Below are positions 9,886 to 20,246 of a stretch of 64,000 nt of DNA, piece after piece; positions within the stretch are counted from its first letter, which is position 1; each line of letters starts with the position of its first letter. Source of the stretch: Eubacteriales bacterium (GTDB lineage Bacteria; Bacillota; Clostridia; Lachnospirales; Lachnospiraceae). Both the position numbers and the translations under genes were made by a program. Below the pieces are notes generated by a model. The model was not told where the DNA came from and ran no database searches. It saw nothing but the letters and a program-made list of their open reading frames with translations. The stretch covers positions 62,001-126,000 of the forward strand of contig JAUNOY010000002.1 in the NCBI GenBank assembly GCA_030536995.1, written 5' to 3'.

Positions 9886-9902
9886 AGGATGGGAATGGAA
9901 AC

Positions 9903-11432
9903 ATGCAATTAAAACCTGAAGAAATATCCAAAGTCATCCGCAGCCAGATTAAATATTACGATAACATTATTCAGCAGAATGAAACAGGTACGATTCTTAT
10001 GGTAGGTGACGGTATTGCCAGAGCAAGCGGTCTTGTAAACTGTATGGCAGGAGAGCTGCTGGAGTTTGAAGACGGAAGCTATGGTATGGCTCAGAACCTG
10101 GAAGAAAACAGTGTATCTATCGTATTATTTGGTTCCGATGAAAATATTGGTGAAGGCCAGACTGTGAAACGTACAGGAAAGGTTGTATCCGTACCTGTAG
10201 GTGAAGCTATGATTGGCCGTGTTGTAAATGCATTAGGACAGCCGATTGACGGTGCAGGCCCGATTGACACGCAGGAATTTCGCGCAATTGAGAGTCCTGC
10301 TCCGGGTATCTGTGAGAGAAAGTCTGTACACCAGCCTCTTCAGACAGGCATCAAAGCAATCGACTCCATGATTCCGATTGGACGTGGCCAGCGTGAGCTT
10401 ATCATCGGCGACCGTCAGACCGGAAAAACAACCATTGCCACAGATACGATCATCAACCAGAAAGGTCAGGATGTAATTTGTATCTACGTTGCAATTGGAC
10501 AGAAACGTTCCACAGTAGCCAATCTGGTAGAGAATCTTACCAGAAACGGGGCTATGGACTATACAATTGTAGTGGCGGCAACTGCTTCTGAAGCCAGCCC
10601 GCTGCAGTACATTGCACCATATTCAGGATGTGCAATGGGTGAATACTTTATGAACAAGGGAAAAGATGTGCTTATTATTTATGATGATTTAAGTAAACAT
10701 GCAGTTGCTTATCGTGCACTTTCTCTTCTGATCCGTCGTCCACCGGGACGTGAAGCCTATCCAGGTGATGTCTTCTATCTGCATTCCAGACTTTTGGAAC
10801 GTGCAGCGAAGCTGGATGATGAGCACGGCGGCGGTTCCCTGACTGCGCTTCCGATTATTGAAACACAGGCAGGCGATGTATCTGCATATATTCCGACTAA
10901 CGTAATTTCTATTACAGACGGACAGATTTTCCTGGAAACCGAGCTTTTCCATTCAGGCGTTATGCCTGCGGTAAACCCTGGTATTTCTGTATCCCGAGTT
11001 GGCGGTAATGCGCAGATCAAGGCAATGAAAAAAGTTGCCGGTACACTGAAACTGATTTACTCTCAGTATCGTGAGCTTCAGAGTTTCGCACAGTTCGGAT
11101 CCGACCTTGATGCAGATACAAAGGCGCGTCTGGAGCAGGGTGCCCGTATTGTAGAGGTTCTGAAACAGAGTCAGAATGCTCCGGTTCCTGTAGAAAAACA
11201 GGTAGCGATTCTCTATGCAGTTACCAAGGGTATTTTAAGCCGTGTTGCTGTTGATGACGTAAAAGAATACGAGAGCAGCTTATACACTTATTTGGATACA
11301 AATGCAGAAGGCACAGCTGTTATGCAGGAAATCCGTGCGACCGGTAAGCTGGAAGCAGATACGGAAGAAAAGTTACGTAAAGTTCTGGATGAGTACACAG
11401 AGAATTTTCTGAATTCAAGACCTGAGAAATAA
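9903..11432 (+). CDS. atpA: F1 ATP synthase subunit alpha
   Basis: A 509-residue, full-length non-catalytic nucleotide-binding subunit. The Walker A motif GDRQTGKT is at 169-176 and the family signature [13 protein letters not shown] lies near 360-372. It forms the F1 hexamer with the beta subunit. The short ribosome site GGATGGGAA precedes the ATG. The gene order H-A-G-D is the standard one. Confidence 0.97.
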   Translation: MQLKPEEISKVIRSQIKYYDNIIQQNETGTILMVGDGIARASGLVNCMAGELLEFEDGSYGMAQNLEENSVSIVLFGSDENIGEGQTVKRTGKVVSVPVGEAMIGRVVNALGQPIDGAGPIDTQEFRAIESPAPGICERKSVHQPLQTGIKAIDSMIPIGRGQRELIIGDRQTGKTTIATDTIINQKGQDVICIYVAIGQKRSTVANLVENLTRNGAMDYTIVVAATASEASPLQYIAPYSGCAMGEYFMNKGKDVLIIYDDLSKHAVAYRALSLLIRRPPGREAYPGDVFYLHSRLLERAAKLDDEHGGGSLTALPIIETQAGDVSAYIPTNVISITDGQIFLETELFHSGVMPAVNPGISVSRVGGNAQIKAMKKVAGTLKLIYSQYRELQSFAQFGSDLDADTKARLEQGARIVEVLKQSQNAPVPVEKQVAILYAVTKGILSRVAVDDVKEYESSLYTYLDTNAEGTAVMQEIRATGKLEADTEEKLRKVLDEYTENFLNSRPEK

Positions 11433-11453
11433 AGTGATTAGGAGGTTCATACA

Positions 11454-12311
11454 ATGGCTGCAAACATGAAAGCGGTAAAGCTGCGTATCAAAAGTGTGCA
11501 GAGCACCATGCAGATTACCAAGGCAATGGAGCTTGTAGCATCCTCCAAACTGCGTAAAGCAAAGGAAAGGGCAGAGACCTGTCGCCCTTATTTCACAGAG
11601 CTTCACAATACTCTGAAAGATATTGCAAGGGAAAATACAGATTTTTCTTCCGTTTATGCCAGAGAAGGCGTCGGAGATCGCTGCTGTTATGTGGTGATTG
11701 CCGGTGACAGAGGGCTGGCCGGCGGATATAATGCAAATCTTTTTAAGTGTATGGAAGCTGCCAGTGCAGATAAGGACTATGTAGTTCTGCCAATCGGAAA
11801 AAAAGCAGTGGAATATTTCCGAAGGAAAGGTGTGGAATGTCTGACAGAAGAATTTGCGGAAATTGCAGATATTTCTGTAGCAGACTGCTTCGAGATTGCA
11901 AATCTTCTTTGCACAGAGTTCCGTAAAGGAACATTCGGGCATGTAGAGTTGTGTTATACGATGTTTAAATCCATGCTTTCTCAGGTTCCGGAAGTATTTT
12001 CCATGCTTCCGCTGCCGGATATCCGGGAGGAGAGCGGCGGAATGGCCGATACGAAAAATCTGATCCTGTATGAGCCGAATGCAGAAGAAGTTTTTAATGC
12101 GACGGTTCCGGAATATCTGGCAGGACTGATTTACGGCGCTGTCTGCGAAGGAGTAGCCAGCGAGCTGGCTGCCAGACGTATGGCAATGGATGCTGCTACA
12201 AGCAATGCAGAGGAAATGATTGATAAACTGAATCTGTATTATAACAGAGCGCGTCAGGCGAGCATCACGCAGGAAATCACGGAGATTGTTGCAGGAGCAG
12301 AGGGTCTGTAA
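11454..12311 (+). CDS. atpG: F1 ATP synthase subunit gamma
   Basis: A 285-residue rotor shaft subunit. The conserved N-terminal helix (KSVQSTMQITKAMELVASSK) and the C-terminal helix ending in the ARQASITQEITEIVAGA signature form the central coiled coil; the middle holds the usual alpha/beta domain with GDRGLAGGYN. TAGGAGG is 8 bases before the ATG. Confidence 0.95.
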   Translation: MAANMKAVKLRIKSVQSTMQITKAMELVASSKLRKAKERAETCRPYFTELHNTLKDIARENTDFSSVYAREGVGDRCCYVVIAGDRGLAGGYNANLFKCMEAASADKDYVVLPIGKKAVEYFRRKGVECLTEEFAEIADISVADCFEIANLLCTEFRKGTFGHVELCYTMFKSMLSQVPEVFSMLPLPDIREESGGMADTKNLILYEPNAEEVFNATVPEYLAGLIYGAVCEGVASELAARRMAMDAATSNAEEMIDKLNLYYNRARQASITQEITEIVAGAEGL

Positions 12312-12348
12312 TGGGCTTTCACAGCATATAAATAGAGGAGATTCTTAA

Positions 12349-13743
<1,395 letters not shown>

Positions 13744-13755
13744 AGGAGGCTGTCT

Positions 13756-14157
13756 ATGAAGACATTTCCGTTACGAATCGGAACACCGGATGGCCTTTTG
13801 TTTGAGGGTGACGTAGAACGTATCGTGTGCAGAAGCATTACGGGTAATCTGGCAATACTTGCCGGACATTGTAATTTCTGTACAGCTCTTGGAATGGGTG
13901 AGGCTCATGTAGTTATGCCTGACGGAACCAAAAGAAGTGCAGCGTGTATCGGTGGAATGCTTTCTATGATGAACGGAACCTGCCGATTGCTGGCGACAAC
14001 ATGGGAATGGAAGGAAGACATTGATGAAGAGCGTGCCAAAGATGCGAAGAAACGTGCAGAGCAGATGCTTACAAAAGGTGGATTAGGAGACCGTGAATAT
14101 AAAATCGCGGAAGCGAAGCTCAAGAGAGCATTAGTCCGATTGGATGTTAAAAACTGA
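13756..14157 (+). CDS. atpC: F1 ATP synthase subunit epsilon
   Basis: A 133-residue subunit with an N-terminal beta-sandwich (about 1-83) and a C-terminal helical pair, the arrangement that lets epsilon inhibit ATP hydrolysis. The [17 protein letters not shown] stretch corresponds to the usual VxTxxGxxGIxPGH motif. AAGGAGG lies just upstream. Last gene of the operon, followed by a strong terminator. Confidence 0.92.
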   Translation: MKTFPLRIGTPDGLLFEGDVERIVCRSITGNLAILAGHCNFCTALGMGEAHVVMPDGTKRSAACIGGMLSMMNGTCRLLATTWEWKEDIDEERAKDAKKRAEQMLTKGGLGDREYKIAEAKLKRALVRLDVKN

Positions 14158-14168
14158 TAAAAGAGGAA

Positions 14169-14202
14169 ACACCGTAATTCTGTGGGATTGCGGTGTTTTT
14201 TT
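14169..14202 (+). terminator. Terminator of the atp operon
   Basis: ACACCGTAAT pairs with ATTGCGGTGT (one wobble) around an 8-base loop and runs into a T stretch of six to seven. Confidence 0.9.
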
Positions 14203-14239
14203 CGTGATTATCATTTTGTTGAACACTTTTTTACACTTT

Positions 14240-14255
14240 AACGCATAAATGCGTT
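14240..14255. promoter_or_regulatory. Palindrome over the ior promoter, probable operator
   Basis: AACGCAT and ATGCGTT form perfect 7-bp arms around two As. The right arm overlaps the first bases of the -35 element at 14254-14259. A DNA-binding dimer here would block RNA polymerase, so repression is the simplest reading. The regulator is not encoded next to it. Confidence 0.5.
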
Positions 14256-14283
14256 GACATGGTGAGGGGCTGTGAGGTACAAT
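14254..14283 (+). promoter_or_regulatory. Promoter of the iorAB operon
   Basis: A perfect TTGACA at 14254-14259 and TACAAT at 14278-14283 with 18-base spacing. The leader to iorA is about 35 bases. Confidence 0.7.
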
Positions 14284-14325
14284 AAGCAAATAGAGCGCCG
14301 GAGAAGCGGTGCAGGGAGGTAGTTT

Positions 14326-16101
14326 ATGAAGAGATTGATGACAGGCGATGAAGCAATTGCCAGAGGCGCATATGAAGCAGGTGTTTCCTATGCATCTGCA
14401 TATCCGGGAACTCCCAGTACAGAAATCCTGGAGAATTTGTCTACATATAAAGGAATATATGCGGAATGGGCGCCGAATGAGAAGGTTGCCATGGAATCTG
14501 CAATCGGCGCATCTGTCGCAGGTTTGAGAAGTATAGTGTCCATGAAGCATGTGGGTATGAATGTGGCGGCGGATCCGTTATTTACCTGGGCATATATGGG
14601 AGTAAATGGTGGAAATGTCGTAGTGACGGCCGATGAACCGGGAATGTTTTCCTCCCAGAATGAGCAGGATAACAGAAATTATGCAAAAGCAGCAAAGCTT
14701 GCTATGCTGGAGCCGGCTGATAGTCAGGAATGTGTTGACATGGTGAAGGCAGCCTACGAACTTGGAGAGAAGTTTGATACACCATTTATCATTCGTATGA
14801 CTACTCGTGTCTGTCATTCTAAATCTATTGTGGAATTAAACGACCGAGCAGATGTTCCGGCAAAAGCCTGGGAGAAGAATCCTGCGAAATATGTCTGTCT
14901 TCCTGCCATTGCAAGAAAGCTTCGTGTAAAAGTGGAAGAGCGTATGAAAGCTCTGGCACAGTACAGTGAAGAGTCTCCGTTTAACCGTGTGGAAATGGGC
15001 GATACAAAGGTGGGGGTAATTGCTTCCGGTGTCTGTTACTACTATGGGAAAGAGGTGTGGGGAGAGAAGGCTTCATACCTGAAGCTTGGATTTACAAATC
15101 CTCTTCCTGCAAATCTGATTAAAGATTTCTGTTCAAAAGTGGATAAAGTTTATATATTGGAAGAGAATGACCCGTACATCGAAGAATTTGTGAGACGGCA
15201 GGGATGTGAGTGTATTGGAAAAGACGTATTTCCGGCTTACGGAGAAATGACGCCTGATGTTATCCGTGCCTGTGTTACAGGAACGCCCAATAAAACGATG
15301 GAATTTGACAGAAGCAAGCTTATCAATCGTGCGCCTACCTTCTGTGCAGGATGTCCGCACAGAGGTCTTTTCTATCGTCTGGGCAAGAGAAAAGATATTA
15401 TGATAAGCGGTGACATCGGATGTTATACTCTGGCAGCAGGAAAACCATACAGTGCCATGGATTCTACAGTCTGCATGGGGGCGAGCATCAGCCTTGGCGC
15501 CGGTGCTCAGAGAGCTTTTAATATGGAAGGTGTGAATCGCAGAGTTGTCACGGTTCTTGGAGATTCCACTTTCTTCCATACAGGTATTAATTCTCTGATT
15601 AACACTGTTTACAATAAGAGTAACACAGTAAACATCATCCTTGACAATCGAATCACAGGTATGACAGGTCATCAGAACAATCCGGGAACGGGGTATACAG
15701 CCAAGAATGAGGAGACAACCATCATTAAGATTGAAGATCTGGTTCGAGCCATTGGCGTGAAACATGTATATGTAATTAATCCGAATGACCTTAAGGAAGT
15801 AGATGAAACTTTGGACAAATGTCTTGCTCTTGATGAGCCGTCGGTGATTATCACCCGCTGGCCATGTGCTCTGAAGAAGTTTTCCCAAGAGGACAGGGAA
15901 GAGTTTGAATCTCTGTTTGTTACAAGAAACAGAGTAGATGCGGATAAATGTATAGGCTGTAAGCTTTGTCTGAAAGCGGGATGTCCTGCAATGTCCTACA
16001 ACAAGGAGACAAAGAAAGTAGTTATCAACGGCGTACAGTGCGTTGGATGCGATGTTTGTACACAGGTTTGCCCGAAGAGTGCAATTGTGAAGGAGGATTA
16101 G
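14326..16101 (+). CDS. iorA: Indolepyruvate:ferredoxin oxidoreductase, alpha subunit
   Basis: A 591-residue thiamine-diphosphate enzyme subunit that, with IorB, oxidatively decarboxylates aryl pyruvates (from Trp, Phe, Tyr) to aryl-acetyl-CoA and reduces ferredoxin. The N-terminal pyrimidine-binding part starts with TGDEAIARGAYEAGVSYASAYPGTPSTE; the diphosphate-binding part includes GDIGCYTLA and GDSTFFHTG. The C-terminus has two ferredoxin-type clusters, CIGCKLCLKAGCP and CVGCDVCTQVCP, about residues 545-583. GGGAGG precedes the ATG. iorB, an NSS transporter and an aminotransferase follow in the same direction, which together make a pathway for aromatic amino acid oxidation. Confidence 0.95.
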   Translation: MKRLMTGDEAIARGAYEAGVSYASAYPGTPSTEILENLSTYKGIYAEWAPNEKVAMESAIGASVAGLRSIVSMKHVGMNVAADPLFTWAYMGVNGGNVVVTADEPGMFSSQNEQDNRNYAKAAKLAMLEPADSQECVDMVKAAYELGEKFDTPFIIRMTTRVCHSKSIVELNDRADVPAKAWEKNPAKYVCLPAIARKLRVKVEERMKALAQYSEESPFNRVEMGDTKVGVIASGVCYYYGKEVWGEKASYLKLGFTNPLPANLIKDFCSKVDKVYILEENDPYIEEFVRRQGCECIGKDVFPAYGEMTPDVIRACVTGTPNKTMEFDRSKLINRAPTFCAGCPHRGLFYRLGKRKDIMISGDIGCYTLAAGKPYSAMDSTVCMGASISLGAGAQRAFNMEGVNRRVVTVLGDSTFFHTGINSLINTVYNKSNTVNIILDNRITGMTGHQNNPGTGYTAKNEETTIIKIEDLVRAIGVKHVYVINPNDLKEVDETLDKCLALDEPSVIITRWPCALKKFSQEDREEFESLFVTRNRVDADKCIGCKLCLKAGCPAMSYNKETKKVVINGVQCVGCDVCTQVCPKSAIVKED

Positions 16102-16105
16102 GACC

Positions 16106-16690
16106 ATGACGAAAAGCATTTTATTAGTTGGAGTAGGCGGTCAGGGTACCATCCTTGCCAGTAAGATTCTGACAACAGGTCTAATGGAAGCAAGCCATGA
16201 TGTAAAAATGAGCGAAATTCACGGTATGTCCCAGCGAGGCGGAAGCGTTTCCTCTCAGGTTCGTTATGCTGAGAATAAGGGAGAAAAGGTCATGTCTCCT
16301 GTTATAGAAAAGGGAAAAGCCGATATCGTGGTTTCCTTCGAAAAAATGGAGGCTTTAAGAGCATTGGATTATCTGAAAGAAGATGGAACACTTGTTGTCA
16401 ATAATGAAGAAATTCCTTCTATGTCTGTTATCACAGGAGAGGAAGAGTATCCAGAGGATGTTTTTGAGGAAATTAATAAGCATGTAGAGGCAAAAGTTGT
16501 AAATGCAACAGCTCTTGCAAGAGAACTGGGAAATGAAAAAGCTGCAAATATGATTCTTCTTGGAACAATCATCAAAGCAATGGGACTTGAAGCGATTGAC
16601 TGGGATAGCATTCTATCAGCAAATATCAAGCCGCAGTTTGTAGAACTAAATAAAAAAGCATTAAGGGTTGGAATGGACGCAGTAGCGTGA
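16106..16690 (+). CDS. iorB: Indolepyruvate:ferredoxin oxidoreductase, beta subunit
   Basis: A 194-residue partner of IorA, equivalent to the gamma domain of pyruvate:ferredoxin oxidoreductases. It opens with ILLVGVGGQGTILASKIL and has the SEIHGMSQRGGSVSSQVR signature. It begins 4 bases after iorA with AAGGAGG before its ATG, so the two are co-translated. Confidence 0.95.
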   Translation: MTKSILLVGVGGQGTILASKILTTGLMEASHDVKMSEIHGMSQRGGSVSSQVRYAENKGEKVMSPVIEKGKADIVVSFEKMEALRALDYLKEDGTLVVNNEEIPSMSVITGEEEYPEDVFEEINKHVEAKVVNATALARELGNEKAANMILLGTIIKAMGLEAIDWDSILSANIKPQFVELNKKALRVGMDAVA

Positions 16691-16708
16691 AATTCAATAA
16701 AAAAGAGG

Positions 16709-16732
16709 CTGTGGGTTTTGTCCCGCGGTTTT
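16709..16732 (+). terminator. Weak hairpin between iorB and the transporter gene
   Basis: CTGTGGG pairs with CCCGCGG (two wobbles) and is followed by four Ts. It may cause partial termination within the operon rather than end it. Confidence 0.4.
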
Positions 16733-16759
16733 AAAATGTAAAAAAGGAGAAATATATAA

Positions 16760-18232
16760 GTGAGAGAAAGAGAGAAATTCGGGTCACGTCTGGGATTTAT
16801 TCTTGTATCCGCAGGATGTGCTATAGGACTTGGAAATGTGTGGAAGTTTCCGTACATTACAGGAAAATTCGGAGGAGCTGCATTTATTGTAATTTATCTG
16901 ATTTTTCTTCTGGCAATGGGACTTCCGATTATGGTCTGTGAGTTCAGTGTTGGACGAGGCAGCCGTTTAAGTACAGCGAAAGCTTTTCATAAGCTTGAAC
17001 AGGATGGGGCGAATTTTCATAAATTCAGCTACATGAGTATGATTGGAACTTATCTGCTTATGATGTTCTATACCATGGTTGCGGGATGGATGATGTATTA
17101 TTGCTTCGGAACCGCAACAGGTAAGTTTCAGGGAAATGCAGAAAAAGTAGCGGGATATTTTTCCGGACTTCAGGCAGATCCTGTGACAATGATTTTCTGG
17201 ATGATTCTGGTGGTTGTATTATCCTTCGGAATCTGTTCTCTGGGTGTGCAGAAGGGACTTGAGAGAATCACAAAAATTATGATGATCTGTCTTCTGGCGT
17301 TGATTGTTGTGCTTGCAGTGAATTCTGTTATGCTGGATGGAGCTGCAGAAGGTGTGAAATTTTATCTTGTGCCAAATTTTGATAACATCCATAAAGCAGG
17401 ATGGGGAAATGTTATTTTTGCGGCAATGTCTCAGGCATTCTTTACTTTGAGTATCGGTATGGGCTCTATGGAAATTATGGGAAGTTATCTTGATAAAAAC
17501 CGCTCTATCATGGGCGAAACGGTTCATATTACCCTGCTGGATACGTTTGTTGCGTTAATGGCGGGACTTACTATTATTCCTGCATGCTTTGCTTTCGGTG
17601 TAGAGCCGGGAGCAGGACCGGGACTTATTTTTATTACTCTGCCAAATGTATTTAATCAGATGGCAGGAGGAAGACTGTGGGGAAGTTTATTCTTCCTGTT
17701 TATGTCTTTTGCAGCGCTGTCTACAGTTGTTGCTGTGTTTGAAAGTATTTTATCTTTTGGTATGGAGTTGTGGGGATGGAGCCGTAAAAAAGCTGTAGTA
17801 ATCAACATTGTGCTGGTGATTATCCTTTCTCTTCCGGCTGTTCTTGGATTCAATGTGCTTTCCGGTATTCAGCCTCTTGGAGCGGGCAGTACCATTATGG
17901 ATCTTGAGGATTTTATAGTGTCAAATAATGTTTTGCCTCTTGGCTCCCTTGTATTTATCGTATTCTGTACTAATAAGAGAGGCTGGGGCTGGGATAATTT
18001 CATTAAAGAAGCAAATACAGGACATGGACTGAAATTTGCAAAAGAAACATGGATGCGCCTGTACATGCAGATCGTGATTCCCGCAATTGTTGCATTTATC
18101 TTTATTAAAGGTTACTATGATATGTTCAGCCAGAAAGGAACGGTTGTATTCGTGACATGGATGTGCATTGGATTTGCAATGCTTGGACTTGTGGGCTGGT
18201 TCTGTTTCGGAATGACTAAGAAAAGAAAATAA
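16760..18232 (+). CDS. Sodium-dependent amino-acid transporter (NSS/SNF family)
   Basis: A 490-residue membrane protein with about eleven or twelve helices. The first helix carries [14 protein letters not shown], the unwound substrate- and sodium-binding segment of the neurotransmitter:sodium symporter family, whose bacterial members (LeuT, MhsT, TnaT) take up hydrophobic and aromatic amino acids. It uses a GTG start with AAGGAG about 10 bases upstream. Its place between iorAB and an aminotransferase suggests it imports tryptophan, phenylalanine or tyrosine for oxidation. A close paralogue lies at 34580-36043. Confidence 0.9.
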   Translation: MREREKFGSRLGFILVSAGCAIGLGNVWKFPYITGKFGGAAFIVIYLIFLLAMGLPIMVCEFSVGRGSRLSTAKAFHKLEQDGANFHKFSYMSMIGTYLLMMFYTMVAGWMMYYCFGTATGKFQGNAEKVAGYFSGLQADPVTMIFWMILVVVLSFGICSLGVQKGLERITKIMMICLLALIVVLAVNSVMLDGAAEGVKFYLVPNFDNIHKAGWGNVIFAAMSQAFFTLSIGMGSMEIMGSYLDKNRSIMGETVHITLLDTFVALMAGLTIIPACFAFGVEPGAGPGLIFITLPNVFNQMAGGRLWGSLFFLFMSFAALSTVVAVFESILSFGMELWGWSRKKAVVINIVLVIILSLPAVLGFNVLSGIQPLGAGSTIMDLEDFIVSNNVLPLGSLVFIVFCTNKRGWGWDNFIKEANTGHGLKFAKETWMRLYMQIVIPAIVAFIFIKGYYDMFSQKGTVVFVTWMCIGFAMLGLVGWFCFGMTKKRK

Positions 18233-18274
18233 CTGCCCGGGCTGCCGGACATTTCGATAAGGGAGAAAATGATT

Positions 18275-19462
18275 ATGATAGCAGAAAAAATGAAACCATA
18301 TCTGAAAAATAATTCCGCAATCCGTATGATGTTTGAGGAAGGAAATCGTCTGAAAGCAATTTACGGAGCAGACAGAGTGTTTGACTTCAGTCTGGGTAAT
18401 CCGAGTGTTCCGGCGCCGGACTGTGTACGTCAGGCAATTATTGAGCTAGTAAACGAGGAAGCGCCGACTGTGCTTCACGGATATATGAGTAATGCGGGCT
18501 TTGAGGACGTACGCCAGACAATCGCAGAATCTCTGAACCGTCGTTTCGGAACTGCTTTTTCTGCAAAAAACCTGATTATGACAGTGGGAGCTGCCAGCGG
18601 TCTGAATGTAATTTTGAAAACAGTTCTCAATCCCGGAGAAGAGGTAATTGTTTTTGCTCCTTACTTCCTTGAATATGGCGCTTATGTCCGCAATTATGAC
18701 GGCAAACTGGTGGAGATTTCTCCGGATACAACAACCTTCCAGCCAAATCTTACAGAATTTGAGGAAAAGATTACAGCTAATACAAGAGCAGTTATCGTAA
18801 ATACGCCTCATAATCCTACAGGTGTTGTTTATTCAGAAGATACAATTAAGAAATTAGCTGCGATTCTGGAAAAGAAACAGAAAGAGTTTGGAAGTGTGAT
18901 TTATCTGATTTCGGATGAGCCTTACAGAGAACTGGCTTATGACGGTGTGGAGGTTCCGTATCTGACAAAGTATTATGCAAATACGATTGTAGGATATTCG
19001 TATAGTAAATCTCTTTCACTGCCGGGAGAGCGTATAGGTTATCTTGTGATTCCGGATGAGGCGGATGAAAGTGAAGACCTGATTACTGCAGTAGCAATCG
19101 CAAACCGTACTATCGGATGCGTTAACGCGCCGTCTCTGATGCAGAAGGTGATTGCAAAATGTGTAGATGCGGAAGTTGATATGGCTTCCTATGACAAGAA
19201 CCGTCTTGCTTTGTATAATGGCTTAAAGGAATGCGGTTTCGAGTGCATCAAGCCGGAGGGCGCATTTTATCTCTTCGTGAAATCTCCTGTGGCAAATGAA
19301 AAGGAATTTTGTGAGGCAGCCAAAAAATACAATATTCTTATGGTGCCGGGAAGCTCCTTTGCCTGCCCGGGTTATGTAAGACTTGCATACTGCGTATCTT
19401 ACGAGACAATCATAAATTCCCTGCCTGAGTTTAAGAAACTGGCAGAGGAGTTTGGATTATAG
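18275..19462 (+). CDS. Class I/II aminotransferase, probably aromatic
   Basis: A 395-residue pyridoxal-phosphate enzyme of fold type I. Landmarks are NTPHNPTGVVYS, ISDEPYRELAYD and SYSKSLSLPGERIGYL, which contains the Schiff-base lysine. The start at 18275 has GGGAGA 8 bases upstream, whereas an in-frame ATG at 18269 would be only 2 bases from it. Downstream of IOR and an NSS transporter, it most likely converts aromatic amino acids to the aryl pyruvates that IOR uses; this is inferred from context, as the family covers many substrates. Last clear member of the operon. Confidence 0.9.
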   Translation: MIAEKMKPYLKNNSAIRMMFEEGNRLKAIYGADRVFDFSLGNPSVPAPDCVRQAIIELVNEEAPTVLHGYMSNAGFEDVRQTIAESLNRRFGTAFSAKNLIMTVGAASGLNVILKTVLNPGEEVIVFAPYFLEYGAYVRNYDGKLVEISPDTTTFQPNLTEFEEKITANTRAVIVNTPHNPTGVVYSEDTIKKLAAILEKKQKEFGSVIYLISDEPYRELAYDGVEVPYLTKYYANTIVGYSYSKSLSLPGERIGYLVIPDEADESEDLITAVAIANRTIGCVNAPSLMQKVIAKCVDAEVDMASYDKNRLALYNGLKECGFECIKPEGAFYLFVKSPVANEKEFCEAAKKYNILMVPGSSFACPGYVRLAYCVSYETIINSLPEFKKLAEEFGL

Positions 19463-19698
19463 TGAAATTCAAATCCCAGTTCCTGACGATAGAAAAGTCG
19501 TCCGGAACAGGGATTTTTTTTGCGCATATGGAAGCGCCGGATTCTTTTTGGGGGAAAATCAGCGGAGCGACTATTGGTTTCTTTACTTCTGCATCTGTAT
19601 TAAAGCTTGTAGTGTCTGGTCTGATATTTGCGCTGATTGCTCTGACAGGAGCGTATGCATGTATCAGAAAACAGGAGAGAATTTTTGCACATTTTTAA
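19462..19698 (+). CDS. Small membrane protein of unknown function
   Basis: A possible 78-residue protein starting with GTG one base inside the aminotransferase stop codon, with AGAGGAG about 11 bases upstream. One hydrophobic helix lies near residues 45-68, after a polar N-terminus. I do not recognise a family. A competing ORF of 92 codons overlaps it in another frame, so this could also be spurious. Confidence 0.4.
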   Translation: MKFKSQFLTIEKSSGTGIFFAHMEAPDSFWGKISGATIGFFTSASVLKLVVSGLIFALIALTGAYACIRKQERIFAHF

Positions 19699-19716
19699 AA
19701 GGAACGGAGAGAAACT

Positions 19717-20179
19717 ATGTATACATATGAGGAATTAAAGCATTTTGTTGACAATTGCGGGCATTGTCCTCTGGCGGCTACGCGGAATAAATCTGTGATG
19801 GGGAAAGGAAATTTAGAGTCTCCAATCATGTTTATTGCAGAGGCGCCGGGAAACAGTGAGGATAGGGATGGGATTCCCTTTACAGGACCGTCGTGCAGGG
19901 TATTCGATGAGCTGTTGGAAAGTGTTGGTATGAGCAGAGAAGAAATTTATCTTACAAATGTGGTGAAATGCCATCCGCCTCACAATCGCAACCCCTTTCC
20001 TCAGGAGCAGGAAGCCTGTATTCCTTATTACAAGAGAGCATGGAACCTTTTTATATCGAAAAAACACATGGTTGACTGCAGTTTATCACCCAGCGGCAAT
20101 TCTGCGTGACCCTGAGAAGATGGAAGAAGCAAAACGGGATTTTAAACAGATTAAAGAAAAAGCGGATACTCTTTTGTGA
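19717..20179 (+). pseudogene. Family 4 uracil-DNA glycosylase, broken by internal deletion
   Basis: The N-terminal part is a normal [4Fe-4S] uracil-DNA glycosylase: CGHCPL, motif AEAPGNSEDRDGIPFTG, NVVKCHPPHNRNP and the fourth cluster cysteine in EQEAC. After CIPYYK the family's next 30 or so residues, including the IVxLGxxA strand, are absent, and the rest continues in another frame from about 20036: EHGTFLYRKNTWLTAVYHPAAILRDP, ending at the TGA at 20179. The HP motif of the active site survives in that frame. As it stands the first frame stops at 20109 after a nonsense tail. A deletion of about 100 bases (not a multiple of three) explains it. GGAGAG precedes the ATG. Confidence 0.8.
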
Positions 20180-20183
20180 CAGC

Positions 20184-20212
20184 TTTACGGAGAAAATAAA
20201 TCATGCTATGAT
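20184..20212 (+). promoter_or_regulatory. Promoter of the dihydrouridine synthase gene
   Basis: TTTACG at 20184-20189 and TATGAT at 20207-20212, 17 bases apart, with a TGC extended -10. Confidence 0.5.
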
Positions 20213-20246
20213 ATTCCCATAATTCATAAAAAAGAGGACAAACCAC

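Noticed and set aside
15133-16119. A 328-codon antisense frame over iorA.
   Set aside because: Shadow of the highly conserved iorA frame, with no start signal or recognisable family.
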